From Candidatus Methylopumilus sp. (lineage in GTDB: Bacteria; Pseudomonadota; Gammaproteobacteria; Burkholderiales; Burkholderiaceae_B): a stretch of 35,032 nt of DNA. Numbering within the stretch: position 1 is the first letter of the stretch; each line of letters starts with the position of its first letter. The translations under genes were made by a program, and so were the position numbers. Below are positions 19,157 to 27,722 of the stretch, one piece after another. The notes beneath the pieces are model-generated. The model was not told the DNA's origin. It saw only the letters and a list, made by a program, of their open reading frames with translations, and did not search any database. The stretch is from contig JAIPCU010000013.1 in assembly GCA_021738045.1 (NCBI GenBank), forward strand, positions 1 through 35,032. Direction: 5' to 3'.

Positions 19157-20440
19157 GTGTTTCTATCGCGTATGACACACAGTTCTCTGACATCGATGAC
19201 GGATCTGCAAGCGGCAATTTTGGCTGACATTAGCCAAGATGAGTTAGTTTCGCTTGCGCACGCGAGTCAAAAAAACTACCTCGGGGTGATTTCACCCGAA
19301 GTGATGATGGATACCATCGTGCGCTCTCGCAAGACCTTCAGGCCAAGCTCGATGTTTGGCTACCGCCTAAGTCCAAGTACCAGTACGATCATTAACGTGG
19401 ATGATGAGCGGACTCAAGCTGGGCTACCTGCCGTCGGTGGCGATTTATTTGTCACGGATGGGCAAGGCATCTGTAAGAACCACATCACGCACGATGAATC
19501 TGCCGCCAGAATCGCAAGCGCCAAAGCGGAAGGTGCGAAAGTGATTGATTTTTACGGCGGTTCAACAATGATGGGGGTAGGTGCTCGAAAACCAGAGTTT
19601 TCAATCCCAGCCCTTGTTGAACAAATATTATGGCTTGAACACGGCATACGCTCAGTCTGTATCAACCGAGGAATTTCAGGTAGCTACTCGTATGAAGCCT
19701 TGACTGTCTTGCAGTCCGAATCTCTCATGGATCCACCCGACTGCGTCGTTTTTTATGATGGCTGGAACTGTTGCCATAATTTACGATGGTCGACGGGCTT
19801 CAAAGATACGGGCGACAAGCTGGGCAATATTCCGATATACCCCGGCATGAGCTTGGCTCAAATCGATCACGACACGACTCTGCAGTATCAATTTAGTGCG
19901 TCAGCCTTAGCCATACGTACGTTGAAACTCACCACAGTGTCATGGCTGACAAAAATCGCGAATCTTATCCCGGGTTTGTCCTGGCGCCATTTTTGGCGAA
20001 AGGTCATAGACACGGTTGTTTCACTGAAGCGAAATATCTTTGGTGATATTGAATCCGCAACGCCTAGACCAGGGGCAAACAATCGCGCGCAGGATTCGGC
20101 TAGGTATTACTGGCATATTCATCGGCTCGCGCAAATTTGTTGCGCTCACTTTGGCACGCAATATTTAACGGTATTGCAACCCGTGATGTGGTGGGCTGAC
20201 AAACCTTTAACGTCTAACGAGCAGCTTTATTTTGAGGCCTCAAAGTTCGCAGAAGCGGAACACGTTGCCTTCTGTCGCGCCATCATCGATCAAAAACCAG
20301 ATACAGACTTTCTTGATCTAAGTACGACGTTTAAAAATAATCAAGATGAATTATTCATCGATTCGGGACATTTGAATCGTCAAGGCAACTATCTAGTTGC
20401 CCAGCAAATTAGCCGTTCACTTCTGGAAAAACTGAGATGA
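19157..20440 (+). CDS. SGNH/GDSL-type hydrolase or esterase-like protein
   Basis: Block I-like DFYGGSTMMG, block II-like NRGISGSYS, block III-like FYDGWNCCHN, C-terminal DSGHLNRQGN (D-x-x-H). The listed start is GTG at 19157; ATG at 19172 is an alternative. Confidence 0.75.
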   Translation: MFLSRMTHSSLTSMTDLQAAILADISQDELVSLAHASQKNYLGVISPEVMMDTIVRSRKTFRPSSMFGYRLSPSTSTIINVDDERTQAGLPAVGGDLFVTDGQGICKNHITHDESAARIASAKAEGAKVIDFYGGSTMMGVGARKPEFSIPALVEQILWLEHGIRSVCINRGISGSYSYEALTVLQSESLMDPPDCVVFYDGWNCCHNLRWSTGFKDTGDKLGNIPIYPGMSLAQIDHDTTLQYQFSASALAIRTLKLTTVSWLTKIANLIPGLSWRHFWRKVIDTVVSLKRNIFGDIESATPRPGANNRAQDSARYYWHIHRLAQICCAHFGTQYLTVLQPVMWWADKPLTSNEQLYFEASKFAEAEHVAFCRAIIDQKPDTDFLDLSTTFKNNQDELFIDSGHLNRQGNYLVAQQISRSLLEKLR

Positions 20441-20535
20441 AATTGATAAAAAAATTCGTACAAAAAATCAAACAATTGTTTACCAAAAACAAACAGAAAA
20501 AAAAGCCAGACAATACGATTTATCCACTTTGGTGA
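20437..20535 (+). CDS. Overlooked 32-aa basic amphipathic small protein MKLIKKFVQKIKQLFTKNKQKKKPDNTIYPLW
   Basis: ATG at 20437-20439 overlaps the SGNH gene stop (TGA 20438-20440) as ATGA; stop TGA at 20533-20535. Below the length cutoff of the ORF track. Confidence 0.55.
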   Translation: MKLIKKFVQKIKQLFTKNKQKKKPDNTIYPLW

Positions 20536-20589
20536 TTTGAATTTTTTATCATTGGGTTGTCTTGCGGAAGCTTCTCGAGCCGACTTGTA

Positions 20590-20605
20590 TTGCTACCCGT
20601 AGCAA
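20590..20605. promoter_or_regulatory. Small inverted repeat TTGCTA-CCCG-TAGCAA upstream of the glycosyltransferase gene
   Basis: Perfect 6-bp arms with a 4-nt loop, 27 bp before the likely start at 20633; no T-tract, so probably not a terminator. Confidence 0.3.
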
Positions 20606-20632
20606 AGAATGCAGCGACAAGGGAATAAAAAT

Positions 20633-21751
20633 ATGAAAGCGCTCACAATTTGCATTCCAACCTATAACCGGGTTGAACAGCTACAAGAATTACAGACCAA
20701 TTTCTTGCTTGTAGCGCTTGAGCGTTACGCAGACGTGATCGATATTTTGGTGATGGACCAGTCTAACGAGGTCATGGCTGCCCTCAATCAACGCACCTTA
20801 GACCCACGAGTCGTGTATTGCAGAAACACTCAACGAGGCTATGCTAGTAACGTCAGCGCTTTGCTAAACGAAGCGAATAGCACTTACGTCTGGTTGATCT
20901 CGGACGATGATCACATCTTGTGGGATGGCTTTGAAGCTTTAATGCTCGAAGTGACAAACAATCAAGCAGACTGCATCTTGCTACCCATCAAAACCCTGAC
21001 GCTTTTTGATGAGACATTCATCGAAAATTACCCCTTTTTAAAACGGTCGAGTACAACAACGTTGCAAGAGCTATTAATTCGTGACGTGAGTTACCTCCCT
21101 TTCATCTTGCTATCAGACTCGGTCATTCGGTTAGATAAACAACATATTTCGAATATTCATCAACTGCTCCCACAAAATGTGTTTGTTCAAGTCCCAATTC
21201 TTTTTTCTATGCTGCAACTTTCGTCGAAGGTCAGCGTCTTGACGACACCTGTCATTCATTACGTGAATGATTACGCGATGCAATGGAAAGTCGTTGCGGG
21301 ATTCGACGACCGCGTCGCTGCGATAAAAATGGTCGCTGATCAATTACCAAGTTTTAAAGCAAACGCTGACTCGCGAATTGCAGCGGCCATGTGGGGTGCA
21401 ATTACGTTATCTGTCGAGCGCGACGCGGGTTTGCTCTACTTGCCGCACAGCGAAAATATCCGCCAAACACTTCGCCTGCGTGTGTTGCGGCACTTCAAAC
21501 CACAGCACTGGTCAATGTTGGCGGTGCTGTTATTGCCAAAGTTCATGGCGGTCACTCTTTACAAAGTGATTGCGGTCGGTCTGAATGTCAAGATGAACTG
21601 CTTAAGTCGCAAATACGTTGATCGATTTAATTTTTTTGTGCGTTCGTATGGCACGTTAAATCGAAAGATCAAATCGCGCCAAGCACAGATCATGCAATTC
21701 AAAAACGATGCGATACTTCAAGCTAAAACTGAGGCTGCAGAAGGTGCCTAG
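20633..21751 (+). CDS. Family 2 glycosyltransferase
   Basis: MKALTICIPTYNRVEQLQ, followed by VWLISDDDHI (DxD-like). ATG at 20633 preferred over 20609 because AAGGGA lies 8 nt upstream. Confidence 0.85.
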   Translation: MKALTICIPTYNRVEQLQELQTNFLLVALERYADVIDILVMDQSNEVMAALNQRTLDPRVVYCRNTQRGYASNVSALLNEANSTYVWLISDDDHILWDGFEALMLEVTNNQADCILLPIKTLTLFDETFIENYPFLKRSSTTTLQELLIRDVSYLPFILLSDSVIRLDKQHISNIHQLLPQNVFVQVPILFSMLQLSSKVSVLTTPVIHYVNDYAMQWKVVAGFDDRVAAIKMVADQLPSFKANADSRIAAAMWGAITLSVERDAGLLYLPHSENIRQTLRLRVLRHFKPQHWSMLAVLLLPKFMAVTLYKVIAVGLNVKMNCLSRKYVDRFNFFVRSYGTLNRKIKSRQAQIMQFKNDAILQAKTEAAEGA

Positions 21752-21808
21752 CCCCGGCAGCATTTCTAAGAAACGATCAAGTCTCTTTACTATCTAATTA
21801 TCTTACTC

Positions 21809-22684
21809 ATGAAAAACATACCATCATATCGCTTAGGCCCCCAAGGCGATGTCTCGATTGAAGCCCTATATCAATTCTGCGTCAAACAAAATGGACCTCT
21901 GATATTTACGGGCCTGTTTGATGCCCTGCCAGAACTGACTCAATGGAGTTCAGCAAAGCTGCGTCAATTGCTCGGCAATCGCCAAGTGATGGTCAACGTG
22001 TCTGAAACCGGCTTATTCAACCGCAGCCAGATGCAAGCAATGCCTTTTCAAGACTATGCTGACTATCTCGAATTGCCTCCTGAAGAGAAAAAAGATATTC
22101 GGTATATGCAGCAGCAGTCAATCAGTGGAGGGCTGGCGAACGGCTGCTTTCCCGAACTGAGTGCACTCGTTGCGATTGATAAGTATTTTCCAGAGCATGC
22201 GATTTGGGAACAAAATCTTTGGTTTGGTCCTGCAGGCTGCATGACTGGCCTTCACTTTGACATTCCCAAAAACTTTTTTATGCAAATTCAAGGTAGAAAA
22301 AAGTTTTATATTGTACCGCCAAACTCGCGTAACAAGCTTTATGCTCACCCGGCTACGTCACCGCGACCTAACTTCAGTCGCGTTGACTTAACCACTGATT
22401 TTGAACGTGAGTTTCCGCTAGTTGCCCAAACTGAACGGTACGAAATCACACTAGAGCCGGGCTCGATGCTTTACTTGCCCGAGTGTTGGTGGCACCAAGT
22501 GCTCAGCCTTGATAACGCCTTATCGGTCAATATTTGGGGAAATTCCAGATGGGTCGGATTATTACAAGAGCAAATCGCAAGTTTGCCGATTATGGGCCGC
22601 GGCTTGATCGGCACGATCGTCAATCTATTTAATCGTCAGCCTACCCCCGCCAAACCTGCGGATCAACCAAAACAAACTAAGTAA
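21809..22684 (+). CDS. Cupin-like/JmjC-like protein, putative Fe(II)/2-oxoglutarate-dependent oxygenase
   Basis: LWFGPAGCMTGLHFDIPKNFFMQIQGRKKFYIVPP (HxD plus Lys/Tyr context) and LEPGSMLYLPECWWHQVLSLDNALSVNIW (distal His), the cupin_8 layout. Confidence 0.85.
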   Translation: MKNIPSYRLGPQGDVSIEALYQFCVKQNGPLIFTGLFDALPELTQWSSAKLRQLLGNRQVMVNVSETGLFNRSQMQAMPFQDYADYLELPPEEKKDIRYMQQQSISGGLANGCFPELSALVAIDKYFPEHAIWEQNLWFGPAGCMTGLHFDIPKNFFMQIQGRKKFYIVPPNSRNKLYAHPATSPRPNFSRVDLTTDFEREFPLVAQTERYEITLEPGSMLYLPECWWHQVLSLDNALSVNIWGNSRWVGLLQEQIASLPIMGRGLIGTIVNLFNRQPTPAKPADQPKQTK

Positions 22685-22701
22685 CGCGTTGGTTCAGGTG
22701 T

Positions 22702-22869
22702 TTACTTGCGGAGAACAAAATTCGTGAATCGCTTCCAATACCAACTCAGCAATTTTGTCACGAAATAACTATCTTTAAGCCCACCCAGCACGTTACCGGT
22801 TAACTGTGCTTTGGGGTCGGGCAAAGGGCTTGCCGATTGAAGCTCAGGATGCTTGGAAGATGTGTTCAT
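22702..22869 (-). CDS. Overlooked 55-aa small protein MNTSSKHPELQSASPLPDPKAQLTGNVLGGLKDSYFVTKLLSWYWKRFTNFVLRK
   Basis: Continuous ORF read codon by codon on the minus strand; AAGGTG SD-like motif just upstream of the ATG (TAAGGTGCCCTATG); lies in an otherwise unassigned 249-bp gap, 64 bp downstream of the aminotransferase stop on the same strand. Confidence 0.5.
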   Translation of the reverse strand: MNTSSKHPELQSASPLPDPKAQLTGNVLGGLKDSYFVTKLLSWYWKRFTNFVLRK

Positions 22870-22896
22870 AGGGCACCTTAGGGGTCAGACTTTAGT

Positions 22897-22914
22897 ATGT
22901 TGTGTGCACGACAT
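22897..22914. promoter_or_regulatory. Inverted repeat ATGTTGTG-TG-CACGACAT between the aminotransferase and the 55-aa ORF
   Basis: 8-bp arms with one T/G mispair; function unknown. Confidence 0.3.
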
Positions 22915-22933
22915 TCGATGGCTAGCCTCATTA

Positions 22934-24127
22934 TCACACGATTTTTTTGTACCAGGCGTTCACTGCATCGACATACCTCTCAACACCTTGCGCCACGCTG
23001 GCCGCCTCAAGTGCACCGTAAGACAAACGTTGGTAATTTGCCTGTTGTGTCTCGTGCAAGCCAAAGGTAAACCCTGGCACTGACACAACTTTATGTTGTT
23101 CGGCCATCGCCCGATTAAAGGCGAGGCGATCTGACTCAACACCAAGTCCAGGCAACTTTAAAAAGACGTAAAAAGCTCCCCGAGTTTTTGGGAACTGCAC
23201 CCGATCACCCAGACTTTCAAGGATTTGATAAACATTTTTACGCACTAAGGCCAAGGCATCGATTTTGGGCTGCACCCATGCACGCCCATATTTCAATACC
23301 TCTAAGGCTAACAACTGTGACGCAACCGGTGCACAAATCAGATTAGTATCTTGCACTTTGTTCATGGCATCGAGTAAGTCGATCGGAAACACGACATAAC
23401 CAATTCGCCAACTTGCCATACCGTAGTTTTTTGACATACTAAAAAAAGAGATCGTGTGCCGCTGGGCTCTTGGCAGCGACGCTGGCGAAAAATGTTCGGT
23501 ACCTTCATAGGTAAAGTATTCGTACGCCTCATCACTAAAGTGATAGATATTCTTCGAAGCACACAGCACATTGACAGCGGTCAACGACTCTCTTGAATAC
23601 ACCGCCCCAGTTGGATTATTCGGAGACACCGTCACAATCGCCCGAGTGCGGGGGGTTACTGCAGCGGCCAGCGCTTCAACATTTAGGCTCCAGTCGTCAT
23701 TGACCCGCACAGGCACAGGAACGCACCCAACCATTCGAATCGCCATCTCTTGGTTGAAATAATACGGCGAAGGCAAAATAAATTCATCACCTGGATCACC
23801 CACTGCAAGCAGGCAATTCAAGAACGCCATGTTGCTACCCGCTGTGACCATCACCACCGACTCTGACTCACAATGAATATTGTTTTCATCGGCTAATTTT
23901 TGCGTAAAGGCATCGATCAAAGCAGGATACCCAATAATCGCCTGGTATTTATTCAGCCCGACGTTGCTCATCAAACCCGGTAAGGCGGCAACAGCCTCAG
24001 CAGGTGGGCCGTAATTCACCACGCCCTGCCCTAAAGAAATCGTACCTGGATTATTACGCACCAAAGCGGCAATCGCCGGCATCACTGGACTGTCGACAGC
24101 CGCCATGCGACGAGAGAAACGTTTCAT
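22934..24127 (-). CDS. Class I/II PLP-dependent aminotransferase
   Basis: PGTISLGQGVVNYGPP, TVSPNNPTGAVYS, SDEAYEYFTYEG, SMSKNYGMASWRIGYVV (PLP Lys). ATG at 24127 (MKRFSRRM) is preceded by AAAGGTG, so it is preferred over 24151. Confidence 0.92.
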   Translation of the reverse strand: MKRFSRRMAAVDSPVMPAIAALVRNNPGTISLGQGVVNYGPPAEAVAALPGLMSNVGLNKYQAIIGYPALIDAFTQKLADENNIHCESESVVMVTAGSNMAFLNCLLAVGDPGDEFILPSPYYFNQEMAIRMVGCVPVPVRVNDDWSLNVEALAAAVTPRTRAIVTVSPNNPTGAVYSRESLTAVNVLCASKNIYHFSDEAYEYFTYEGTEHFSPASLPRAQRHTISFFSMSKNYGMASWRIGYVVFPIDLLDAMNKVQDTNLICAPVASQLLALEVLKYGRAWVQPKIDALALVRKNVYQILESLGDRVQFPKTRGAFYVFLKLPGLGVESDRLAFNRAMAEQHKVVSVPGFTFGLHETQQANYQRLSYGALEAASVAQGVERYVDAVNAWYKKIV

Positions 24128-24132
24128 CGACG

Positions 24133-25044
24133 TTACACCTTTGTCAGCCATCCATGAGTATCAGGCGTCAACTCTCGCACTGCGTCAAAATAAATTTTTT
24201 GCATTTTTTTCGTGATTGGGCCAATAGCACCATCACCCACAGGCAGACGATCAATTTTTACCACCGGGATAATTTCTTGCCCAGTGCCGCACAAAAAAGC
24301 CTCATCTGCGAAATACAACTCACTGCGATCAACTTCGCGCTGCACCACGGCCTGACCCGTGGCCTCTTCATACAACGTAATGATGGTGTCGCGCGTCACA
24401 CTTTCTAAAATGTTGCTACCAATGTTAGGCGTAATCAACTTACCGTCTCTGACCATAAAGAAACAAGCAATCGGTGCTTCAGAGACTTTGCCAGAGGGTG
24501 TCAGCATCAAGGCACCGTCGTAGCCGTCCGACTTGGCCTGCAATTGCGTTAAACGTGCGTTGTGATAGTTTGCAGTCGCTTTAATGCGTGGTGGGCTAGC
24601 GTTATCAGACAACCGACTCCAAGAGCTCACGCCCAAACTCATGCCTGTATCTGCAAACTTTGGGCGCTCGCGGGGTGAGGCTGCTGCGGTATACCCCACG
24701 GGCCCCGTTTGGGCCATCAACCCAAGGGCTTCGATATACACCAACAAACGAATATACACATCGTCATCGGGTTCATTCGCACGAATCAAGCCTGCAAGCG
24801 CCTCACGCATGCCCTCTTGGGTGAAGCTGTGATCGAAGCGCATGACCTTCATACCCAACACTAAACGTTTAAAGTGCTCGGCGAATCTAAAAATCTTAAA
24901 CTCGCCCGTTGTAGGATTGCGATACGCACGTAAGCCCTCAAAGACCGCCGTCGCATAGGTCATGCCCAACGACATCGGATGCACACTTGCTTGCTCGTAC
25001 GGCAGCAACTTGTCGTTTTGTAATATAACTTTGGGTTGCCACAT
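24133..25044 (-). CDS. Class IV aminotransferase, branched-chain amino acid aminotransferase-like
   Basis: MSLGMTYATAVFEGLRAY, FRFAEHFKRL, ALMLTPSGKVSEAPIACFFMVRDGKLITPN, FLCGTGQEIIPV; AAAGGA RBS overlapping the upstream gene end. Confidence 0.9.
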   Translation of the reverse strand: MWQPKVILQNDKLLPYEQASVHPMSLGMTYATAVFEGLRAYRNPTTGEFKIFRFAEHFKRLVLGMKVMRFDHSFTQEGMREALAGLIRANEPDDDVYIRLLVYIEALGLMAQTGPVGYTAAASPRERPKFADTGMSLGVSSWSRLSDNASPPRIKATANYHNARLTQLQAKSDGYDGALMLTPSGKVSEAPIACFFMVRDGKLITPNIGSNILESVTRDTIITLYEEATGQAVVQREVDRSELYFADEAFLCGTGQEIIPVVKIDRLPVGDGAIGPITKKMQKIYFDAVRELTPDTHGWLTKV

Positions 25045-25048
25045 AAAC

Positions 25049-26020
25049 CTAGTCCTTTTTTAACTTCAATTCAGGGATCAGTTTTCCCATTTGGTGATAG
25101 ACGCCCGTCACCGAAGCGGTGAACGCGGCACTATCAAGATAAGCAGGTGTCCCCTTTAGCTTGTTCACCAAATCAAGAAACCCAGGGGTGCGCACCATGT
25201 CAGACGCTGCAGCCTCCCACTCTTTGATGACGTCTGCTGGCATTCCACCAGGGCCCGCGATCCCATAAAAAATCGGTACTGAAATCGGGAATTTCAAGTC
25301 TTTATAGGTTGGGACATTTGGATACTCTGGGATCCGATCAGGCCCGCTTTCTGCCAGCAATCTGATGGTGCCCGCTGCGGCGTGCGGCGGAAACTCAGCA
25401 GCCACCAAAGCTTGAATCTGCCCACCAAACAAACCATTCATTGCGTCAGCACCACCCTTATAAGGCACGTAGGTCGCTTCTATACCAGCAGCTTGAAAAG
25501 CAGCTTGCGTCGAGATATGTGTGCCACCGTTGGTTGCTGCTGTTGACCAAAATAACTTATTGGGATTGGCCTTTGACCATGCCAGTAGCTCTTGAATGGT
25601 TTTAAAAGGTGAATCCGATTTCACAAACAGCGGTTGCGCACTCACCAAGGTCTGAAACAAGTAGGTAAAGTCTTTGCTAGGATCGTAAGTCTGTGGCTGA
25701 AAATAAGGCGCAACAGTAAAAGGACTCGTCGTCGCCAACGCAACGGTGTAACCGTCAGGCTTAGCACGCGCTAACAAACTTGTTGCAATCGTCCCACCGG
25801 CACCTGGTTTATTCTCAATAATGACTGGCACCTTCCAACGTTCACGCAAGTAGTCTCCGATCCAACGCGACGACATGTCGCCGCCACCACCCACTGCAAA
25901 GCCAACAATAATCGTGATTGGCTTAGAGGGAAATTTTTCAGCCGACTGAGAGAAACATGGAGCAGCGAACAAACAAGACGCGAGTACGCTGAGACAAACT
26001 TTTGATGATAGTTTCAACAT
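25049..26020 (-). CDS. Tripartite tricarboxylate transporter (Bug/TctC family) substrate-binding protein
   Basis: Signal peptide, FPSKPITIIVGFAVGGGGD, VIIENKPGAGGTIAT, HVPYKG-like YVPYKGGADAMNGLFGGQIQ. Confidence 0.93.
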   Translation of the reverse strand: MLKLSSKVCLSVLASCLFAAPCFSQSAEKFPSKPITIIVGFAVGGGGDMSSRWIGDYLRERWKVPVIIENKPGAGGTIATSLLARAKPDGYTVALATTSPFTVAPYFQPQTYDPSKDFTYLFQTLVSAQPLFVKSDSPFKTIQELLAWSKANPNKLFWSTAATNGGTHISTQAAFQAAGIEATYVPYKGGADAMNGLFGGQIQALVAAEFPPHAAAGTIRLLAESGPDRIPEYPNVPTYKDLKFPISVPIFYGIAGPGGMPADVIKEWEAAASDMVRTPGFLDLVNKLKGTPAYLDSAAFTASVTGVYHQMGKLIPELKLKKD

Positions 26021-26056
26021 GATGCACCCCTATAGGATAGTAGTGATTGCGATGCC

Positions 26057-27685
26057 TTAACCTCGCATCGCTTTGAGTTGCTGTGAATACCCAGATGGAT
26101 CGATTTGCACATCGATCAAACTAGGACCTTGATGCTTTAAAGCCTGTGTGAGGGCTTCGTGATATTGCGCTTCGGTTGTTGCCTCAAACCCCTCACCACC
26201 CAACGCCTGCATGGCTAGGGCAAAGTTATGTTTCCCCCAACGCACACCACGGCTAGGCAGCTGTTTACTTTGCTGCTTAATGTCAATCAACGATAAAGCG
26301 CTGTCATTAAATACGACGACCACAATGCGCGCCCCCGAATCAATGGCCGTACACAGCTCGCCCAAACACATCATGAGCCCGCCATCACCTATAAAACAAA
26401 TCACAGGTTGCTCGGGTTCGTCTAGGGCAGCGGCAATGGCGGCTGGCAAAGCAAACGCCATCGTCGCCAAACCATTTGAAATTAAAACATCGCCAGGCTG
26501 CGTGACAGAAAAAAATGCGGTCGCAGAAAACATATGCGCACCCGCATCGACTGACATGCGTGGCCTGAATGTTTGCTCAGCATAAGCCTGCGCAGACAGT
26601 TGCACTAACCGATCAGGCGCAACGCCAAATTGCACAGGCGGATAGGCTAGGCGCTTCAAAATATCGTGGCGTAACAGCGTAATCTCCTCAAGCGACCAAG
26701 CCGACACATAGCCTTTGACTTCGTCATTGAGGGCAAGCGCATGTTGTTTTAAATCACGGCTGACACGCGCCAAAGGCTTGATGTAATGAATATCGTGCGT
26801 CGCATTCGACAACTCAACCGCCGGCTTGTTATAGGGCCACGGCTGCAAAATCATTTCTACTGGGTCTAACCCCACCATCACCATCAAGTCAGCTTGCGCC
26901 AGACAGTCGGCCTCTTGGATACCACCGGTAAAAATTCCCACGACTTGAGGATCTAGATCAGAGACCACACCCTTAGCTTTGTAAGTTTGTAACACTGGAC
27001 ACTTTAGATGCTTTGCAAGTTGCCTGACCTCATCGGCACAGTGACGCGCCTCGAGCCCAACAATCAGCACCGGTTTTTTGGCAAGTTTGATCTGCTGAGC
27101 CAGATTTTGCAAGGCGACCTGATCAAGCACACTTGCTGAACCGGCGGGTGATGAAACGTGCGGCGCATTAATCAGTCTGCGCGCGACTTCACCCGTCAGT
27201 TCGAGATGCACGGGCCCAAGTGGCGCCTGACAAGCAAGCGCAATGATCGCCTCGATCTCGGCGGCAGGGTTCTCAGACTCAAGGCGCGTGACCCCTTTGA
27301 CAACGGGTTGCAACAACGCCTTTTGATCAAAGACCTGATGGGTGATGTAACTGAGTTGTTTATCTGTAAAACCATCGGTGATCACAATCACAGGCGCACG
27401 ATCAAGCTTTGCATAGGTCACCCCATTGGCCGCATTCGCCACCCCAGGGCCCTTGGTCATCAGCGCCACCCCAGGCACCCCCGTCGTTTCAGCTAAGGCG
27501 CCTGCCATCATCACGGCTGCATTTTCAGTTTTCGATAGCGTAAAACCAATCCCGACCTCAGCAGCGGCTTCAATTAGATCTAACGACGAGCCGCCACCGG
27601 GCAAGCCGAACATCTGACGCACCCCTGCACGCGCCAAGGCTTGGGCCAACGCCTGCACAATCGTAATTTGTGATGTTGTATTCAA
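26057..27685 (-). CDS. ThDP-dependent enzyme, acetolactate synthase-like large subunit family
   Basis: FGLPGGGSSLDLIEA, TENAAVMMAG (catalytic Glu region), GDGGLMMCLGELCTAI..VVVVFNDSAL (ThDP/Mg motif). The start codon at 27685 reads TTG. Confidence 0.9.
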   Translation of the reverse strand: MNTTSQITIVQALAQALARAGVRQMFGLPGGGSSLDLIEAAAEVGIGFTLSKTENAAVMMAGALAETTGVPGVALMTKGPGVANAANGVTYAKLDRAPVIVITDGFTDKQLSYITHQVFDQKALLQPVVKGVTRLESENPAAEIEAIIALACQAPLGPVHLELTGEVARRLINAPHVSSPAGSASVLDQVALQNLAQQIKLAKKPVLIVGLEARHCADEVRQLAKHLKCPVLQTYKAKGVVSDLDPQVVGIFTGGIQEADCLAQADLMVMVGLDPVEMILQPWPYNKPAVELSNATHDIHYIKPLARVSRDLKQHALALNDEVKGYVSAWSLEEITLLRHDILKRLAYPPVQFGVAPDRLVQLSAQAYAEQTFRPRMSVDAGAHMFSATAFFSVTQPGDVLISNGLATMAFALPAAIAAALDEPEQPVICFIGDGGLMMCLGELCTAIDSGARIVVVVFNDSALSLIDIKQQSKQLPSRGVRWGKHNFALAMQALGGEGFEATTEAQYHEALTQALKHQGPSLIDVQIDPSGYSQQLKAMRG

Positions 27686-27722
27686 AATGATTACCGTTAA
27701 CTTTAAAAAATAGAAGATCGCT

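Noticed and set aside
20590-20605. Rho-independent terminator
   Set aside because: Only a 6-bp stem and no downstream U-tract; it sits just ahead of the next gene start.
22702-22869. Calling the 55-aa ORF a double-glycine leader bacteriocin/RiPP precursor
   Set aside because: The residues before GG do not match the usual EL-x-x-I-x-GG leader, and no C39 peptidase/ABC exporter or RiPP modification enzyme is visible in the window; kept only as a small ORF of unknown function.
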